This document shows positions 45,629-50,164 of a DNA stretch of 50,164 nt, piece by piece. The stretch is taken from assembly GCA_900155495.1 (NCBI GenBank), contig FTLJ01000496.1, forward strand, positions 1-50,164, written 5' to 3'. Every line of letters starts with the position of its first letter. Positions within the stretch are counted from its first letter, which is position 1. This DNA comes from Porogramme epimiltina (lineage: Eukaryota; Basidiomycota; Agaricomycetes; Polyporales; Polyporaceae). The translations under genes and the position numbers were made by a program. The notes below the pieces were generated by a model. It saw only the letters and a program-made list of their open reading frames with translations. It searched no databases and was not told where the DNA came from.

Positions 45629-47426
45629 CTATGGCTTGAGCGTCCGCACGGGGCCCACTGCGACCATCTCCACGTCGTCGGCCTCGCCTGCCTCCCCCTT
45701 CAGCCCTGGCGGCGCGCCCGAAGAGTGGCGCCCACGCTCGCTATCCCGCTCATCCTCATCCGCGTAGTCGAACAGCCCGTCCTTCTCGAAGCTCAGCTCC
45801 TCCCCGAGCGACCCGAGCGCGTGGAACACGAGCGTGTCGGCGGGCGAGGAAGAGGAGGAGAGAAGGGGCTGTGGGAGCGTCGACGCGGCGGCGTGCCCCG
45901 AGAGGACGCGCCGGTGCGCGGCTTGGAGGTGCATGAGGAAGCGGGAGACGAGGATCGTCGTGAGGCTGTGCGGGGCAGCGTGGGGTGAGTAGGGGAGAGG
46001 GGCAAGGAGGCAGGGAGGGGAGGAGGACGTACGGTTCGGAGAACTGGGTGACGTAGGAGACGTTGCGAACGGCGTACTCGACCTGGTGGTGGGCGAGGTG
46101 AGCGTGCTGCGAGGCGGACAAGGAGTGGGGCGCGTACGGAGAGCATGGCCAGTGTTAGGTGGAGGATGTTTAAGATGAGGAGGATGCTGGTTGAGAGGTT
46201 GAGACCGGCTGGCAGCATACGAACGTATAAGTGCTTACGCAAAGTATACGGTACCTACAGGAATTGGTCAGCTTGTGCTCCAAGATCGAGTAGTAGAGGC
46301 AGCGGAGCACGCACCGTCGCGAAGCAGCACGCCGACGAACCCGCTCTTGAAGAATGCGCGACGGCCGCCCCGTCTGTATAGGCAGTACCAGGTTACGCCG
46401 ATGACGAGGGCATCTGCCGCGATGAGGCATGTCCGGGATATAATCGTGACTGAAATGTGCAGCAGTTAGCAAACATTCTCAGACCGCGCGCGAGGCGGAG
46501 GCTACATACATCTATGGGAGCGCGTTAGCTCGCTGTGCTCTGCGGTGTGGTGAGCTCGAGAAAGTTGAAGACGTACTGTCGAGATAACGACTGGGGGACG
46601 TCGTCAGTGGCCATACAGCCAACCAAGGGGTCGTTCACGCCTGTGAAGTTGAACCCTTGATGTGCCTACACGGAGATGAGCTTCGGTCAGCAGCGAAAGG
46701 GGAGATCCCAGACAGAACGAAGGACGAACATACATAATTCACTGCCAGAGGCGCACAGGAGAGCACGAAGATAAGCAGCGACAGCGGCCAGTTCCTACAT
46801 AGAGCAAACGCTCGTAGCCCGGAGAATGCTGGGGTTCGTACAAGACGAGGTGAGGTGGGGGTTGGCTAGCGCGCTTTATGGACGCACCGGCCCATGGAAG
46901 GTATTGGATGATGTTCACGATCTTCGCCGAGAGCGCAAGTGCGGGGCATCTGTATCGGCGATCGCATGGATGTTGGTGTGGGGACAAGCCAGAAGAAAAA
47001 CGATGTACGTACCCCTGGAGAGGTGTCAGATGGATAGCAATGGGGCACAAACTTTGTGAGACGTACTGCATCTGAGACCGGTATGGCCTGAAATAGCCCA
47101 TATACGTTTGTGAGGAGGCTGAAGTACCGGTTGCAGTAGAAGAGGATCGCCGCGCCGCTGATCCTCTGCCGCCAATACAGCTCCACCTCCCGCCCAAAGG
47201 TGATCGCATACTCGTAGACGACGAGGGCTTGGTTGGAGTCGAAATGAGCATGCGTCTAGTAGGCTGGGGAGGACGCGGCTCACCTGAGCCGGCGTTCGCG
47301 CATACATTCGAGACCCACCTATAGGAGATCACGTGAGCCCAAAGAATTTCGAGAGGTCGAGTAAGGGAACACGCACTCGCTTAATGTCTCCTCAATTATC
47401 GCCGCGCGATCATCCATGGAGGACAT
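45629..47426 (-). CDS. DUF6533 multi-pass membrane protein
   Basis: Twelve exons give 381 aa with every phase consistent. The N-terminal DUF6533 signature is SALVVYEYAITFGREVELYW followed by FYCNRYFSLL. Later membrane segments are NIIQYLPWAAFSGLRAFALC, WPLSLLIFVLSCAPLAVNY, FTIISRTCLIAADALVIGVTWY and DGTVYFAILLILNILHLTLA. The family-typical exit LTTILVSRFLMHLQAAHRR follows, then an acidic cytoplasmic-type tail (YADEDERDSE). DUF6533 proteins are abundant basidiomycete membrane proteins, thought to be receptor-like, with no established function. Exon lengths include 16 nt (46254-46239) and an apparent 2-nt exon (46511-46510) between two good introns. Exon 4 keeps a 63-base in-frame stretch that could also be an optional intron. 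The ATG at 47426 is used; a second ATG at 47417 is equally possible. Confidence 0.88.
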
Positions 47427-49058
47427 AGCGGAAGCGGTGGGGTGGTAGGCAGTGGTGGTGGAGAGGAAGGAACGAAGGTGGAGACGATTGAGAAGTCGGG
47501 GTCGCCATGCACCTGCGATCAATGAGCGGGGAGGCTTCGGCCAGTAGATATAAAACACCTACAAGGACGCTAGAAGACGTCTCTCGTGGTGCATGCCCAG
47601 AGAAACTTGGGGACGGACGTTCCGGCGGTACCGGAGGTAAGCCCCAATGGAGGGCTCGCGATGTGGCGCAGCTCCGAGGGCAGCGGTGTAACTCCGAGGA
47701 TGGAGGTCCATTCTATTTTCCTTATTAGAAACTGGGTAGTGCATTGCAACTAGACGCAGCCCTTACGGATGTATCGGAGCATTGGTGAGTGCTTGTAGTA
47801 TGATCGACCAAACGGCGTAGATATCGGATCCAAGCCAGCGGTGTTACCGTGGAGGGTCCATGTTTGTTGCCCGAGATTCGCGGGGAGACTCGGGGGCGAA
47901 AGGGCCGATCAACAGTGCTCGTTGAATACGGAAGACGGACATCTTTTGGGCGAGAACAGGTTCAGGATTCAGGAGGCACCTATGATGTTGGTAGAGAAGG
48001 TAGACTCACCATATAGACGGAATTTATGAGGGCGAAGGCGTGACGCGGATCAAAGGCATCGAACACCCAACTTCCGTTGCCAGCGTTCAGTCGAACTGCA
48101 CAGGTTCAGAGATTCTCGTGTGGTGGGACCGAAGGCCAACGTCATGGACAGGAGACAACGTCGCACTCGAATCGGGCTAGACCTGGTGGACACGTCGGGC
48201 GTTGCCGGGGAGAGTGATGCGCTTGATGGCGGGCTCGGGGCGGGCCGATAGCCGAGCGCGGCCGGTCGATCGGGCGACAAGTGGACGGCGAATGCTGGCG
48301 ACACGGACGCATCACGCGCACGCGGCGGGGGCGGCGCGGCCAGTGGCCAGTGGCCAGCACCGCAGTGACCGCACGCGCCATCCTCCTCCCATCCTCCGTG
48401 CCCGCGAAGGTTTCCTGGCTCCGTCTGGCCGCGCCGCTCACGAGATCCTGCGCATCTCTTGCACCATCTCCCCCGCTCGCACATCCCCCCGCCTCTATCG
48501 CGCCATGCCGCCCCCCGGACGACCCCACTATTCAGCCCGGCCCCTGCTCGGTCCCCCGACCTCAAGGCGATATCGGCAAGCGACGCTGGAGCCCCCGCAG
48601 CGACGGTGCACCCGCCCTGGGACGACGCAGCAATCGTTCACGCCCTGATGCGCCCCCGCGCGCGAGCCCCTAGAGCCCCAGAGTTAGCCTGGATGGACGA
48701 TTCGCGTCGAACGCGCGACCGTGCACGCAAATGGCGACGGGCGCATTTCGTCCCCCACGCCCCCCCAGACCCCCAGGCCCCGCAGCGCGCCCGCGTCCAG
48801 ATGGGGCCCGCTTCTTCCTGTCACCCGCCATATCGCGCAACGCGCGCGTCCGTGCTTCCCGCCCAATGCGGGCCTTATCGTGCCCCCGTATATGTACGCC
48901 TGCCCACCCGTATCACCGCCGCTCCGCCCCGCCCGCCACAGTCCACACGACCGCACCAGCGCGCGCCTGGATCCCGAGCCACCTGCCAGTGCACCCCGGC
49001 ATAGGACCCGGCTCTCCACCCCCGCCCCCGCACCGTCCACCGAGCAGGAGCACAGACA
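47427..49058. other. Intergenic region, divergent promoters; unassigned coding-like stretch
   Basis: About 1.6 kb between the divergent DUF6533 and permease genes. On the minus strand around 48005-48090 a frame reads RLNAGNGSWVFDAFDPRHA and FALINSVYM before a GTGAGT donor. Around 47755-47900 another reads GLDPISTPFGRSYYKHSPML before a stop. Together they look like the 3' exons of a gene or gene remnant, but I cannot name a family or find a start. The part from about 48130 to 49058 is very G/C-rich and promoter-like. Confidence 0.4.
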
Positions 49059-50164
49059 ATGGCCTCCGTCCTCAGCAAGTTCGTCCCCCAGTCCCTCCGC
49101 CGCCTGCAGGGCGCGCATGGCGACAATGCCGTAGTGGAGGAGCAGCCGGTCGATGTCAAGGACGAGAAACTGGCCGGAGACAGCGACGAGGGCAGCGACG
49201 CCGCGTCCAAGGAGCTCGCGACCGCCGCAGATCCAGAACTCAACCCTGGCGGGCTCACGTTTGAGGAAGGTGTGTACGCTGACATTTTCCGCGTGTGCGG
49301 TGACTGATATTTGGCGGGACAGACACGGCTGGTGGAATGGGCCGCCATCTCGGCGTATTCAGCTGCACGCTGCTCATGTAAGTCCCGCAGTTGTCCCAGT
49401 GATCCACCTCTGCGTCTTGCTTGAGTTCCTGGGGTTCCTCGAACCTAATACACCAGATGCTTGCGCTTCTGGCTATTCCCCATGCTGGTCGAACAGCCCC
49501 AGACACTCGAGCAAAGCAGACGCCCCCCTATCCACCCACTCACGAACACTACTAACCCGCCCTTCCACAGCGTCGGGCGCATCATCGGCACCGGCATCTT
49601 CTCCACGCCCTCCTCGATCCTGGGCTCCGTCGGGTCCGTGGGCGCGTCGCTCATGCTCTGGGTGCTCGGCTTCGTCCTCTCCTTCTGCGGGCTCTTCATC
49701 TGGCTCGAGTTCGGCACGATGTTCCCCCGCTCCGGCGGCGAGAAGGTCTACCTCGAGGCCGTCTACCGCAAGCCCAAGTACCTCGTCACCGTCATCTTCG
49801 CCGCGAACGCGATCCTCCTCGGCTTCACCGCGTCCGGCTGCATCGTACGTCTCCCCTCCCCTCCCACCCTTACCCTTATCCGTGAGCGCGCGGGCGCAGC
49901 GCTGACCGTCCCTGCGTGGTCTAGGTCTTCGCGCAAAAGTGAGTGCCGGCTTAGGCGCATACAGCCCCCACGTTCCTCAACCGCGCTTCCGCATACAGCA
50001 TCCTCGTCTCCGCAGGGCACACCGCCGAACGCTGGGTCACGCGCGGCATCGCGCTCGGAGGTGCGCCACTCCCTCTTCCCGCCCGTCCCTCCCCACCCTC
50101 CTGACCAAACGCCCCCCATACTCCCACACCCCCACACCCCACCGCCGCCGCCGCGCAGTCATCT
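49059..50164 (+). CDS. Amino acid permease, high-affinity methionine permease-like (5' part)
   Basis: The gene runs off the right edge. Visible exons are 49059-49269, 49323-49377, 49571-49844, 49925-49938, 49999-50060 and from 50159. The first 70 residues are hydrophilic and acidic, ending GGLTFEE. Next comes DTAGGMGRHLGVFSCTLL, then IVGRIIGTGIFSTPSSILG, the first-helix signature of APC/LAT-type transporters. Further segments are VGASLMLWVLGFVLSFCGLF with IWLEFGTMFPRSGGEKVYLE, then YLVTVIFAANAILLGFTASG and VFAQNILVSAG. GTGIFSTPSSI and GTMFPRSGGEKVYLE are typical of fungal MUP1-like methionine permeases in the plasma membrane; the substrate is inferred from family only. Exon 4 is only 14 nt. 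The ATG at 49059 is in a good context (ACAATGGCC). A 193-nt intron follows exon 2. Confidence 0.9.

Noticed and set aside
46951..47014. A second apparent 2-nt exon in the DUF6533 gene, produced if GTACGT...ACAG is removed as an intron
   Set aside because: The 63 bases are a multiple of three, contain no stop and can stay in exon 4 without disturbing the frame, so no tiny exon is needed. It may be an optional intron.

Overview
The window looks like nuclear DNA from a filamentous basidiomycete, probably an Agaricomycete close to the Polyporales. The reasons are numerous 50-70 nt GT-AG introns with CTAAC-type branch sites, a DUF6533 membrane protein, a HET-domain protein, a MATA-type HMG-box factor and an expanded family of secreted S53 (sedolisin/tripeptidyl-peptidase) proteases. 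No rRNA, tRNA, CRISPR array or intact transposon was recognised.

Layout from left to right: a secreted alpha/beta hydrolase on the minus strand with a damaged active site, running into the left edge (1-1548); a small gene with two degenerate homeodomain modules (2518-3418, +); cytosolic-type arginyl-tRNA synthetase (3896-6188, +); three tandem S53 protease genes (7434-9612, 10968-13393, 14537-16748, all +); a second two-module homeodomain-like gene (17035-17657, -); myo-inositol oxygenase (19308-20643, -); a metallophosphoesterase (21941-22978, +); an HMG-box transcription factor (24261-25940, -); a gene-poor stretch of about 4.7 kb; a fourth S53 gene (30713-32874, -); a fifth S53 gene of a second subfamily (34202-36652, +); a HET-domain gene (37374-39432, +); a gene-poor stretch of about 3.2 kb; a sixth S53 gene (42605-45264, +), sister to the fifth; a DUF6533 multi-pass membrane protein (45629-47426, -); and the 5' part of a methionine-permease-like amino acid transporter (49059 to the right edge, +).

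The main theme is local duplication. Four S53 genes share one 7-intron architecture and two share another 9-intron architecture. All six keep the Glu/Asp/Asp/Ser catalytic set, so they are probably secreted acid peptidases feeding peptide nitrogen uptake; the transporter at the right edge fits that loosely. Myo-inositol oxygenase adds inositol-to-glucuronate catabolism.

The most unusual item is the pair of homeodomain-like genes. Each encodes two modules, and all four modules are interrupted by an intron at the same codon and phase (homeodomain position 48, phase 2). In all four, the normally invariant Asn51 is replaced by Arg or Lys. This suggests an internally duplicated, divergent homeodomain family, present twice in 15 kb. 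All gene models here come from reading splice signals and protein motifs by eye, without transcript data.
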